DNA of 64,000 nt from Candidatus Caenarcanales bacterium. Lineage in GTDB: Bacteria > Cyanobacteriota > Vampirovibrionia > LMEP-6097. A program made the translations under genes and the position numbers. The DNA lies in assembly GCA_013216135.1 (NCBI GenBank), contig JABSOS010000011.1:1-64000 (forward strand). The letters run 5' to 3'. Positions 45,093-53,826 of this stretch are shown one piece after another (position 1 is the stretch's first letter; each line of letters opens with the position of its first letter). Under the pieces are notes generated by a model. The model worked only from the letters and a program-made list of their open reading frames with translations. It had not been told where the DNA came from and did not search any database.

Positions 45093-45485
45093 TTGCCCCA
45101 AGGATCGCTTGAAGTAAGAGAATTTAATATAAATAGTGACCTTGGACGTCTGTGTGAATTATGGGGAAATTTGTGCATGATCCAGCAGATGCGTGGCGAA
45201 AAATTTTGGATGGATAAGTTTAATAAAAGTGGGCTTTCTTGGGCTGACTTTGTAGTTACTTTATCTAAGTTAGATGTTTCTGAGCTTCTTGTTTTTGTTT
45301 ATGAAAAAGTAGTTTTCGGTTTTATTTATCTTCTTAAAGAAGGAGATTTTGCAAGTATTAAAGAATTCTATTTAGAGCCTGGATATCGTGAGAAAATTGA
45401 CACCAATCAATTAAGCTCGGATATTAAAAATATTCTAGAGAGTAAGAATATTGAATTTGTAGAGTTTGATGTGACTGAGCTTTAG
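45093..45485 (+). CDS. hypothetical protein, possible degenerate GNAT fold
   Basis: 130 aa from a TTG start with AAAGGTGAG about 9 bases upstream. The layout VREFNINSDLGRLCELWGNL, SELLVFVYEKVVFGFIYLLK, FASIKEFYLEPGYREK recalls the first half of GNAT acetyltransferases (alpha1, beta2-beta4). But the acetyl-CoA loop (R/Q-x-x-G-x-G/A) is not evident, so an inactive or unrelated protein is possible. Confidence 0.5.
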   Translation: MPQGSLEVREFNINSDLGRLCELWGNLCMIQQMRGEKFWMDKFNKSGLSWADFVVTLSKLDVSELLVFVYEKVVFGFIYLLKEGDFASIKEFYLEPGYREKIDTNQLSSDIKNILESKNIEFVEFDVTEL

Positions 45486-45512
45486 AGTTAAGTGGAAGCG
45501 TTGAGTTTGAAG

Positions 45513-46778
45513 CTATGCAATGTTCTTTAAAAGAAATTTATATGCTTTATAAAGAGTCTTAAGGCAAGCAAGCTCTCTTACCTGTGCTCTATTTAAAGTT
45601 CTAGCAAACCAATCTAATTTATGAATTTCTACTTTTTCATTAAATGCAAGTCCTATATAAATAGTACCTATAGGCTTTTCTGGAGTGCCACCATCTGGGC
45701 CTGCAATACCTGTAATTGAGATATTAAGATTTGCGTTAGAAATTTTTTGTAAACCTAAAACCATTTCCTTAGCTGTTTCTTCAGAAACTGCTCCATGCTT
45801 ATCTAGGGTTTCTTTTGAGACGTTTAAAAATTGTTCTTTAGATTCATTTGAGTAAGTTACTAAATTAAGTTTAGTGTAGGAACTTGCCCCAGGGATGTCT
45901 GTCATAGTTTTACTTAAAAGTCCGCCAGTACAGGATTCTGCAAAAGCTATCGATAAGTTTTTTTCTTTTAAAAAGTTTGAAAGTATTTCAGGTACTGTAT
46001 CATCACCGTAGCTATAAATATAATCTTTCATTTTAGCTTCAATTTTTTCTTTAACTGGAGCCATTAACTTTTTAGCTTCTGATGCTGATTCTGCTTTTGC
46101 TGTTATGCGTACATAACACTCCCCTAAAGTCGCGTATGGTGCGACACTAGGATTGCTTTGCATGAATATTTCTTCCCCTATCATCTCTGCCATCTGGGAT
46201 TCGCCGATATTAATAAACTTGATTTTCTCTGATTCAATCGCTGCAAGGCTTTCCTTCTCAGCTAAATAGGCACTAAGATATGGAGCGATAGTTTCTTTAA
46301 ACATAGCTTTCATTTCACAAGGAACTCCAGGGAAGCTAATTATTTTTATACCTTTATAGTCTAGAATCACTCCTACCGCTGTACCTACAGGGTTGGGGAT
46401 GATAATTGCTCCTTCTGGGATAAGAGCTTGTTTATAGTTATTCTGTGGAATATCTTTTTTAGTTTTTAAAAATTTGTTTTTGATAACTTCTTTTATCTGC
46501 GGATCTTCAAGAAGCGGCTTTCCAGCAAATTCTGCAAGTACTTCGTGGGTAATATCATCTACAGTAGGTCCTAAACCTCCAGTGCAAATAATGATATCTG
46601 CTCTAGATGCTGCAAGTTCAAGAGTCTTTAGAATTCTCTCCTGGTTATCACCTACAGTTACGTGGAAATGAGTACTTATACCTATTGCATTAAGTTCTTC
46701 AGATAGGTATGTAGCGTTACTATTAACTACGTGTCCTATTAATAATTCTGTACCGATAGCAATTAATTCAGCTTTCAC
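45513..46778 (-). CDS. cinA: CinA-like protein (nucleotide pyrophosphatase / NMN deamidase)
   Basis: 421 aa, two domains. N-terminal MoCF/COG1058 domain: AELIAIGTELLIGHVVNSNA, IIICTGGLGPTVDDITHEVL. C-terminal PncC domain: SIAFAESCTGGLLSKTMTDI, SNANLNISITGIAGPDGGTP, EKPIGTIYIGL. CinA proteins salvage NMN and related nucleotides. Starts 3 bp after the end of the upstream gene on the same strand, so probably cotranscribed with it. Confidence 0.94.
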   Translation of the reverse strand: MKAELIAIGTELLIGHVVNSNATYLSEELNAIGISTHFHVTVGDNQERILKTLELAASRADIIICTGGLGPTVDDITHEVLAEFAGKPLLEDPQIKEVIKNKFLKTKKDIPQNNYKQALIPEGAIIIPNPVGTAVGVILDYKGIKIISFPGVPCEMKAMFKETIAPYLSAYLAEKESLAAIESEKIKFINIGESQMAEMIGEEIFMQSNPSVAPYATLGECYVRITAKAESASEAKKLMAPVKEKIEAKMKDYIYSYGDDTVPEILSNFLKEKNLSIAFAESCTGGLLSKTMTDIPGASSYTKLNLVTYSNESKEQFLNVSKETLDKHGAVSEETAKEMVLGLQKISNANLNISITGIAGPDGGTPEKPIGTIYIGLAFNEKVEIHKLDWFARTLNRAQVRELACLKTLYKAYKFLLKNIA

Positions 46779-46780
46779 TG

Positions 46781-47860
46781 TTAACTACTATACTGTAAAA
46801 TCTTTTCCTTGCTGTCAAAAATTCTTTTAGCAGTACTTGCAAGCTTCTCTGAAGAATCTAATTCTAGTTTTGCAAGTTTACTTAAAGCCTCTCTTGAGCC
46901 ATCATAGATCATATTAGGAAGATCTTTACTCATAAATTTAGACTTAAATAAGTTACCGTTTTCCAAACCTTCACATTCTTTCAGGGTGCTATTTGCATTC
47001 ATGAAGCTTAAGCCAGAGAGGGATATGCTCGCCACTAATTCCATAATATTTTCATGCTTAGGGAATAAGCTTGTGAGTAATTTCCTTGCACCAAGGAAAC
47101 TTGCTTCCATGAAGCATAAGAAATCTTCATTTCCAGTAAGTTTTAAAGCCTCAGCGTTTGTGTCTTGAGGTTTAGCTTCTAACATCAAGTCAGCAAGCTT
47201 ACGTTTAGTACTGAAAGTTCCTAACATAGGTAGTGCTGGAATAGCCATGATTAAGCTTGATGCTAGTTTTGATAAGTGTTTGAAAGGATGAGAGATAGGA
47301 TCTTCTGGCGGTTTTGATCTTTTATTTAGGTAGTCTAAGCCACTTAAACCTACTATAAATAAAGAAAGTCCTTTAAGATACATTGCTAAAACTTTCTCTT
47401 TATTATTTTCAAAAATTTTGCTGATTGGAGATTCTTTTTCTTCTGACTGCTCTGATTCTGGATTGAATTTCATACCAAATAATTTGGCGCCATCAAGCAT
47501 GAATTTTTTAAAGCCATCTGGTAATTTTTTCGTGGAGTTTGAAATGAATTCAAAGGCACTATTTACAACGTATATGAAATTATCACCATTGAATTTTCCT
47601 TCTAAAGCCATGGATAAGAGTCCTAAACCCATCTCAACAATTGCTGTCTTAGCAGTAAAATCTTCGATTTGGTTAGTTTGATTTTCAAGATGCTGATAGT
47701 CAGCATTTAAGCTTTTAATCTCTTTATTTAATAACTCTTTTTTTAACTCAGCTTCGGCTTCAACATCATCTTTTTTATCACTAATATTAATCTGTGCCAA
47801 GTTTTGCACTAAATCTTGGCTAGTTGATGGTTTTGTTAAAGTTTGACTTGGGCTTATCAA
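46781..47860 (-). CDS. hypothetical protein, 359 aa, behind Fur-like boxes
   Basis: Apparent TTG start (47860). N-terminal ~70 residues are polar with coiled coil (ELKKELLNKEIKSLNADYQH). Several moderately hydrophobic helices follow (AIVEMGLGLLSMALEG, YLKGLSLFIVGLSGLDYL, LASSLIMAIPALPML). The C-terminal part is helical (FMNANSTLKECEG ... SKDLPNMIYDGSREALSKL) and faintly resembles the end of the 479-aa protein at 53827. No family recognised. Two Fur-like sites upstream suggest iron-dependent expression. Confidence 0.6.
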   Translation of the reverse strand: MISPSQTLTKPSTSQDLVQNLAQINISDKKDDVEAEAELKKELLNKEIKSLNADYQHLENQTNQIEDFTAKTAIVEMGLGLLSMALEGKFNGDNFIYVVNSAFEFISNSTKKLPDGFKKFMLDGAKLFGMKFNPESEQSEEKESPISKIFENNKEKVLAMYLKGLSLFIVGLSGLDYLNKRSKPPEDPISHPFKHLSKLASSLIMAIPALPMLGTFSTKRKLADLMLEAKPQDTNAEALKLTGNEDFLCFMEASFLGARKLLTSLFPKHENIMELVASISLSGLSFMNANSTLKECEGLENGNLFKSKFMSKDLPNMIYDGSREALSKLAKLELDSSEKLASTAKRIFDSKEKILQYSS

Positions 47861-47880
47861 GTTTATTTTTACTTTAATTT

Positions 47881-47899
47881 ATTGAGAATTATTCTCAAT
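47881..47899 (-). promoter_or_regulatory. Fur-like box 1
   Basis: Perfect palindrome ATTGAGAATTATTCTCAAT. Its core TGAGAAT-T-ATTCTCA is a 7-1-7 repeat differing from the Fur core TGATAAT-N-ATTATCA by one symmetric base per arm. It lies about 20 bases before the start of the 359-aa gene. Confidence 0.65.
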
Positions 47900-47924
47900 T
47901 TTATATGTCTATTCTATACCTTAA

Positions 47925-47939
47925 TGAGAATTATTTGCA
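47925..47939 (-). promoter_or_regulatory. Fur-like box 2
   Basis: TGAGAAT-T-ATTTGCA, one intact arm identical to box 1 and one arm with two differences. It lies 42 bp upstream of box 1, with TATA-type hexamers between them, as expected for a repressor pair covering a promoter. Confidence 0.5.
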
Positions 47940-47986
47940 ATAAAGAAAAGCTTAAGGGTGAAGTTTGTGAACTTATCTTGAGGATG

Positions 47987-50638
47987 TTAGTCTAGATTTA
48001 AATAAGCTTGTCTTAAGTCAAGAAAAGCTTGTTCTTTACTAGAGAGTGTTTTACCATCATTCATTTTATTTAATAAATTATTATTTACTTCAATTAAAGC
48101 TGTATGCAATGACTCAGTAGCATGAATGAAATCTTCATCATGTCCTTCATTTGAACCACAGTGTGCTATTTCATGGATTAATACTGATAATACTGATTCG
48201 AAACTATTCTTTAGTAATTCTCTATGCAGTCCAATGCTTTCACATTTATTAAAGTTTAAACCTAAGGCACCATTTCCTGTATAGACTAGAATAGACTCAT
48301 CGTTAATATCAATATTAAGGGCATTCGAGATGTATGAAGTAAGAATTTCTAACTTCTCTCTTTCACTGTTAGTCTTTTCTTTAAAATCCAAATTTTCTAC
48401 TACATGGATGTGAGGTGTCTGATGATTATTGTGATCATGGCTATGATGGCGTTCATATTTTAAGCCATTAATATTTGCTGAATTATATAGCCCCACAAAA
48501 TCATCTATTTTAGATGAAATTTGATCTTTATCTTTAATACTAGGAATCTTATTTGTTTTTTTAAATTTTGAAAGGCTTTCATTATTCAGATCAATCTGAA
48601 TTTGTGTACTTATATCTTCTGGACTTTTAGGAATATCATTTGTATTAGATTCCATTAAGTTTTTCACATCAAAATCAGCAAATATACCGCCAATTATAAT
48701 TCCTATTGCTAACCCTCCGGGTGCTAAAAATTGCCAAGGGAGATTTTTAATTGAGTTTACTTTATTTTTTTTCTTAGAACTAGTTATTATGCTTTCATTT
48801 TGGGTGTCTTCTAGTTTTATATCTAGAGCTTTACTAAAGTCCATGACTTTAGCAGAAAACTCTAACACTAGTTCATTTGAACCGATACTTTGTCTAAATA
48901 CATTTGAATTTTCATCAAAAGATTTAAGTATTAATTGATGAGAATCTGTAATTGGGTCACGTTTTAATCCAAGCTTATAAACAGTATCTTGATTTGCAAT
49001 CAATAAGTCATTTTCTGAAAGATAGTTATTTTTTATACCTTCTGCTATGAAACCTCTAAGTTGTAAAATGAATTGTTGATCTTTACTATCAGGGTTATTT
49101 GAGATTAATGGATTATCAAATAACTGTTTAACTTTCTCACTTACATTTAGCTTTATCTTAGTTCTATTGTTACTAGAGTCTACAATTTTTGCATCATGTT
49201 TGTGGATGAAATTTATGAAGCTCGTAAAAAATTCTTCTTGAGATTCTGTTTTATTAGGGTAAAGAGCATTTACTGTTGCTCCATTCTTTGTAGCTTTTCT
49301 GAAATCATAACTAGATTTAGCTGATATATTTGATTCTCTGATTTCGTTCGTTCTATCTACGAGAATATCTGCTGGCTTTGCTCCTATTCTTTCAAAATCT
49401 TTGGGTACAATTGAGATACCTTTTGATCTCAGTTCTTTAATTTCAGCTTCACTTACAGCAGAGGTTTCATAATAGTGAGCTCCAAAGTGTTTTTCAAAAT
49501 CTTCCTTCTTATATTCATCACAATAGATGCGGAAAGACAGCTCTTTTACTAATGCATCAACTGCTCCAGCTCCAGAATCATTCTCCCAGATTTTACTTAC
49601 TCCCTCTTTCGTCCATATGCCTTTTGATAAATTTAATTGCTTAATTATGTCCTTTGTCTTCATTTCTGATGCAATATCTAAAACAAATTTTCTGATATCG
49701 TAGGAACTTACTTCAGCTCGATCTAAAGTTATTTCATATTCATGAGTCAATGCTAAGCTAAGACCGCTTAAAGTATCCCAAGTGAAATCTTTTGGTTTAC
49801 TACTCATTGCAGTTTTCATGACTTGACCATTCAGGAAAAAGCGACCTTTTTGATTAGGTTCAAGCCATTTTATAGTTGCTTTTAATTTTGAATTTGACTT
49901 AGATTTATAACTTGGATTTTCTAGATAAGGATTCGTATCATGTACTCCCATATCTTGCATTTCCCTTAGTGCTTGGATTAATTCTTTGTTATTTGTTTTG
50001 ATTTCATACTTACAAGTATTGGAAGCTCTTGCTCTATTTTCATGAGCAACTAGCCAGGAGCTGCTAAAATCAAAATTTTTATTAGCTTTTTTAAGATCTT
50101 GTTTCTTTACTAGATCATATTCATAAACCCACCCATTTCCATGGATTTTAAACTCTTCTACGCCAAAGCCTTGAGGTTCCTTATTATTTTTAGGAACATC
50201 TCTCATTAGCATTAAAGCTACTTGTTTTAGTCCTATACCATTACCCCCAGCAGAGTTATCAGCTTTTCCGTCTGAAAAGTCTTCAGTTAGACCAGTACTA
50301 TTATTTATAGGCCAATTACCTTCAATAATAAATGTTGAAGTGTTATCGTTATTTTTAATTTCTGTAAATTGAACATTGTTTAAGGTACCTTTGTTTTTAC
50401 CAACGTTATGGTCAATGAAATTTTGCACTATTTCTCTTGCAACCCATTCGGCTCCATATCTTTCATGAGAAGATTTAGCCATAAATTTACCAGACTTAAC
50501 TATATGATCTTGAATTTTATGAGAACTAGTGGGGAAGAGTTTAGTTAAGGCTTGCTCAACTGCAACTTTTTCGTTGTTGCTGCCTCGCTTAAACCCAGAT
50601 GACTCAGATTCATTACTAACATTAAAAATAGAGGACAT
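47987..50638 (-). CDS. GHKL ATPase / transmembrane / HExxH metalloprotease-like fusion, 883 aa
   Basis: Residues ~60-145 hold a GHKL ATP-binding core: N box EWVAREIVQNFIDHN (Asn73) and glycine box NSAGGNGIGLKQVALMLM (~129-146). A long helical/beta middle follows, then one transmembrane-like segment (~638-657, LAPGGLAIGIIIGGIF). A histidine-rich stretch, YERHHSHDHNNHQTPHIH, lies at ~728-745. At ~822 is VLIHEIAHCGSNEGHDEDF, an HExxH zinc motif with a GHDxxF element as in Wss1/SprT/WLM-type proteases. GHKL folds are seen in Hsp90, MutL, MORC and histidine kinases; this one has no kinase His domain. I know no described protein with this full order. TATATT-type sequence lies just before the ATG. 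Confidence 0.75.
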   Translation of the reverse strand: MSSIFNVSNESESSGFKRGSNNEKVAVEQALTKLFPTSSHKIQDHIVKSGKFMAKSSHERYGAEWVAREIVQNFIDHNVGKNKGTLNNVQFTEIKNNDNTSTFIIEGNWPINNSTGLTEDFSDGKADNSAGGNGIGLKQVALMLMRDVPKNNKEPQGFGVEEFKIHGNGWVYEYDLVKKQDLKKANKNFDFSSSWLVAHENRARASNTCKYEIKTNNKELIQALREMQDMGVHDTNPYLENPSYKSKSNSKLKATIKWLEPNQKGRFFLNGQVMKTAMSSKPKDFTWDTLSGLSLALTHEYEITLDRAEVSSYDIRKFVLDIASEMKTKDIIKQLNLSKGIWTKEGVSKIWENDSGAGAVDALVKELSFRIYCDEYKKEDFEKHFGAHYYETSAVSEAEIKELRSKGISIVPKDFERIGAKPADILVDRTNEIRESNISAKSSYDFRKATKNGATVNALYPNKTESQEEFFTSFINFIHKHDAKIVDSSNNRTKIKLNVSEKVKQLFDNPLISNNPDSKDQQFILQLRGFIAEGIKNNYLSENDLLIANQDTVYKLGLKRDPITDSHQLILKSFDENSNVFRQSIGSNELVLEFSAKVMDFSKALDIKLEDTQNESIITSSKKKNKVNSIKNLPWQFLAPGGLAIGIIIGGIFADFDVKNLMESNTNDIPKSPEDISTQIQIDLNNESLSKFKKTNKIPSIKDKDQISSKIDDFVGLYNSANINGLKYERHHSHDHNNHQTPHIHVVENLDFKEKTNSEREKLEILTSYISNALNIDINDESILVYTGNGALGLNFNKCESIGLHRELLKNSFESVLSVLIHEIAHCGSNEGHDEDFIHATESLHTALIEVNNNLLNKMNDGKTLSSKEQAFLDLRQAYLNLD

Positions 50639-50716
50639 AAAAATATAAAGTCAAAATAAGAGTTTTTTGTATACCTAGGTATGATAATTTAACTTGGTTA
50701 TTTTAAGATATAGTTA

Positions 50717-51322
50717 ATGATATTGATTTGCTCAGCTTGGGATGAAGAAACTAAATATTTAGATTTAGGTAATGATGTTGAAATTCTCAATCTCGGTATT
50801 GGATATTTAAACGCAGCATTAAAGCTAGAAAGGTATCTTAAATCTAGTGAAAAGCCTATCGAAAGAATAGTTTTTATAGGAACAGCTGGACTGATTGCTT
50901 ATAATGAGCAAAAATTTGAAATGGATGATTCAAAAATTTATTCAATTAAAAAGGTAAGTTTAGGTGATTATTTATCAAAGTTAGACTATTCTTATGTTCC
51001 AGTTGAATATAAAGTGCATGAAATTGAATCTTTTAATGATCTTGAAGATCCTTTATCTAAAGCAGTAGCATTTTCAAATTTAGAAATTACAAAGTCACCT
51101 AAGTTATCTGAAAAAATTCTTGAAGAATACCCTAGTCAAACCTTAGTCGAAAATATGGAGCTTTATGGAATTGCAGCTATAGCTGCTGATCATAAAACAC
51201 CTCTTAGTTCATTTTTAGTTACGACTAACTACACAAATTTTTTCGCCCATGAAGATTGGAAGGCTAATCATAAAGAAGCTTCTAAAAATCTCTGTGACTA
51301 TGTTTCAAAACTTTGCTTTTAA
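50717..51322 (+). CDS. nucleoside phosphorylase/nucleosidase family protein
   Basis: 201 aa. Short member of the PNP/MTAN fold: MILICSAWDEET at the start, NLGIGYLNAALKLERYL, ERIVFIGTAGLI, and late VENMELYGIAAIA equivalent to the family's nucleoside-binding Glu-Met-Glu segment. TTNYTNFFAHEDWKANH corresponds to the C-terminal catalytic loop. It may be a futalosine hydrolase or methylthioadenosine/SAH nucleosidase; the sequence does not decide. TAAGAT (50704-50709) ends 7 bases before the ATG. Confidence 0.75.
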   Translation: MILICSAWDEETKYLDLGNDVEILNLGIGYLNAALKLERYLKSSEKPIERIVFIGTAGLIAYNEQKFEMDDSKIYSIKKVSLGDYLSKLDYSYVPVEYKVHEIESFNDLEDPLSKAVAFSNLEITKSPKLSEKILEEYPSQTLVENMELYGIAAIAADHKTPLSSFLVTTNYTNFFAHEDWKANHKEASKNLCDYVSKLCF

Positions 51323-51330
51323 GCAAAACC

Positions 51331-52920
51331 TTAAAGGTATAAATTTTTAACGTAATTAGTTATTTCATTAAATAGAGGTCCAGCCACTGTATCTCCCCAG
51401 CGCCCATCTGTTTTAGGGTCATCTATAACCACTAAACTTATATATTTAGGGTTCTCGGCTGGATAGAAACCTACAAATGAAGCGATGGTATTGTAATGTG
51501 AGTAGCGTCCATCTTTTCTAATCTTCTGAGCAGTTCCTGTTTTTCCTGCAACCCTAATTCCAGAAACATTTCCAGCTTTAGCCCATTTTTCTTTGATATT
51601 CGTCGCTACAGAGTCTGCTAGGCGTATCTGGATTTCTTTAGCTATCTTAGGGTCTATAACTTTAACTTTACTTTGAATTAGACCGGCTTTATTGCGGTTG
51701 CGAATAATCGTCGGCTGCATCCATGTTCCATCATTAGCTATGGTATTAATTGCAGCTAATACTTGAATCGGGGTAACTGCTATAGCTCCCTGCCCGATTG
51801 CAGTAGAGGCTAAGTCTGAATCTTTCCATGTATTATGGTGTCTTAGAAGACCAGTACTCTCTCCAGGAAGCTCAACACCAGTTCTTTGTGAGAAACCAAA
51901 CAGTTTTAGATAGTTATGGAAAACTTCTTTCCCCATTTTAAGACCTAAGTGAGCTGCAAATGGGTTACTTGATGTTTCAAATAAGCCTGTTAAGTCGAGT
52001 TCTCTTTCCTCGGTTTTACCTTTTATATAGTCGTGGTTTTGGATGCGCCACTTATCTACCATGATGAATCCCTCATCTATAAAGCTGTAGTCACTATCTA
52101 TAATCTTAGAATCAAGTGCTGAAGCTACGGTGATGATCTTGAAGATTGAGCCTGGTTGATAAACATCTACGATACTCCAATTCTTTAAGCGTCTTAATGA
52201 GTAGTCTTTATAGAAGTTAGGGTTATAAGCAGGACTCGAAGCCCAAGCTAGTATCTCTGCAGATTTTACATCCATGACAATCGCTGTACCTTGCTCAGCT
52301 TTAGTTTTTTCAATATGTTTATCTAATTTTTCTTCGATGAAACCTTGAAGACGAGAATCTATAGTAAGTTCAAGCTTAGCTTCAGGGTTTTGTTCTAAAA
52401 ATTCTTTATGATAAAGTTCGACTCCTTGTCTAGCAGAGCCGTATAAATCTACATAGCCTAAAAGATGTGATGCAAAAGTATCCTCTGGGTAAAAACGAGT
52501 GATGACTTTTCTCATGTAAAGAGAAGGTGAGTGGAGTTTTCTAATCTTTTGAACCTGTTCACGAGTGAGATTAAAGGCTAAAGTTTGACTTGATTTTTTA
52601 TAAAGTAGTTTCTTTGAGCTTTCTGGGAAATCAAAGATTGCTGCAAGTTCACGTGCTAGAACAGATTTGTTTTCTTTTTTAGATGCTTCACATGGATTGT
52701 ATTCTAGCGTGTAACGCTCTATATCCATCGCAAGGGTTTTGCCAAACTTATCTGTTATTTCTCCTCTATTTGTTAGTGACTTAACATTAGTTCTAAGCTG
52801 TTTAACTCTTTTATAGAACTTAGAACCCTGGATTATTTGAAGATTGAAAAGTCTTGCAACTATTATGAAAAATGAAACAAGAATAAGTATTTGAATTAAG
52901 CGATATCTAAATCTACTCAT
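51331..52920 (-). CDS. ftsI: class B penicillin-binding protein (FtsI/PBP2-type transpeptidase)
   Basis: 529 aa. One N-terminal membrane anchor (IQILILVSFFIIVARLF), the pedestal/dimerisation domain (RGEITDKFGKTLAMDIERYT), then the transpeptidase domain. Its motifs are SxxK in YQPGSIFKIITVAS (Ser258), SxN in FETSSNPFAAHLG and KTGT in RVAGKTGTAQKI. Length and order fit septal PBP3/FtsI or a close relative; no PASTA domain. It crosslinks peptidoglycan on the outer face of the inner membrane. The usual dcw neighbours (ftsL, murE) are absent. Lies 5 bp after pheA on the same strand. Confidence 0.93.
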   Translation of the reverse strand: MSRFRYRLIQILILVSFFIIVARLFNLQIIQGSKFYKRVKQLRTNVKSLTNRGEITDKFGKTLAMDIERYTLEYNPCEASKKENKSVLARELAAIFDFPESSKKLLYKKSSQTLAFNLTREQVQKIRKLHSPSLYMRKVITRFYPEDTFASHLLGYVDLYGSARQGVELYHKEFLEQNPEAKLELTIDSRLQGFIEEKLDKHIEKTKAEQGTAIVMDVKSAEILAWASSPAYNPNFYKDYSLRRLKNWSIVDVYQPGSIFKIITVASALDSKIIDSDYSFIDEGFIMVDKWRIQNHDYIKGKTEERELDLTGLFETSSNPFAAHLGLKMGKEVFHNYLKLFGFSQRTGVELPGESTGLLRHHNTWKDSDLASTAIGQGAIAVTPIQVLAAINTIANDGTWMQPTIIRNRNKAGLIQSKVKVIDPKIAKEIQIRLADSVATNIKEKWAKAGNVSGIRVAGKTGTAQKIRKDGRYSHYNTIASFVGFYPAENPKYISLVVIDDPKTDGRWGDTVAGPLFNEITNYVKNLYL

Positions 52921-52925
52921 GGAGC

Positions 52926-53804
52926 TTAACTAGTTAATGACTCCTCTATTTTAGGGCTTGAAGATATATGGTAAGAGCCTAACCATTTGTAGTAATTAAA
53001 GTACATACTAAGGTCACGCATCGCTGTCACAAACTTTTCTTCGTCCCTATGAGCATTACAATCTACGCTAAATAAATAACTTCCGAGAAGATTCTTCGAT
53101 GGACGAGATTCAATCCTAGATAGGTTTATATCATGATCAGAAAATGCTTTGAGCACTCTATGGAGGCTTCCTGGCTCATCTACGATTTGGAAAATAATAG
53201 ATGTTTTAGCATCTTTGCCTTCAATATAGTCAGAAGGCTTATTCGATAAGAGCCAGAATCTAGTTATATTATTCTGAGAATCATTAATAGCTTTGTGGAG
53301 AATTTTCAAATCGTATAGTTTTGCGCAGAATTCAGGTGCAACAGCAGCTGTTAAATCATCCTTAGAATTATTAGCATCAATTGCAGCTTTGCTGTTACTT
53401 GCAGATGGTTCCATTACTGCATTAGGGCAGTTTGCTCTAATGAATTCTCCACATTGAGCAAAGCTCATAGGGTGTGAAATGATCTTTCCTATTTTATGTA
53501 AGTCTTGCTCTGATTTAGATAGCAGGCAGTGCTTAATGCTTAGAAGATATTCTTTATTTATATAAGCGCCGTTATATTTTAGTAGTGCATCTAAAGTTTC
53601 TCCCACTGCTCCAGCTAGAGAGTTCTCAACAGGAATCACAGCTTGATCAACCTGTGAACTAGAAATAGCTTCTACTAAGCTTGTGATAGTAGGCATACTA
53701 ACAAATTCTATGTCAGTTACGACATTAAATTCACTGGTAGCAAGGTTTATAGCAGCTATATGGGAAAATGACCCTGAAGGTCCAAGGAAAGCTATCTTCA
53801 TCAT
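52926..53804 (-). CDS. pheA: prephenate dehydratase
   Basis: 292 aa, monofunctional (no chorismate mutase domain). The catalytic domain has KIAFLGPSGSFSHIAAINLA, QAVIPVENSLAGAVGETLD and the diagnostic Thr-Arg-Phe in NNITRFWLLSN. The C-terminal ACT domain (PGSLHRVLKAFSDHDINLSR, ESRPSKNLLGSYLFSVDC) carries the GxLx and ESRP motifs that bind phenylalanine for feedback inhibition. Makes phenylpyruvate for phenylalanine synthesis. Confidence 0.96.
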   Translation of the reverse strand: MMKIAFLGPSGSFSHIAAINLATSEFNVVTDIEFVSMPTITSLVEAISSSQVDQAVIPVENSLAGAVGETLDALLKYNGAYINKEYLLSIKHCLLSKSEQDLHKIGKIISHPMSFAQCGEFIRANCPNAVMEPSASNSKAAIDANNSKDDLTAAVAPEFCAKLYDLKILHKAINDSQNNITRFWLLSNKPSDYIEGKDAKTSIIFQIVDEPGSLHRVLKAFSDHDINLSRIESRPSKNLLGSYLFSVDCNAHRDEEKFVTAMRDLSMYFNYYKWLGSYHISSSPKIEESLTS

Positions 53805-53826
53805 GTTTATTATAGCGCTGATTTGC

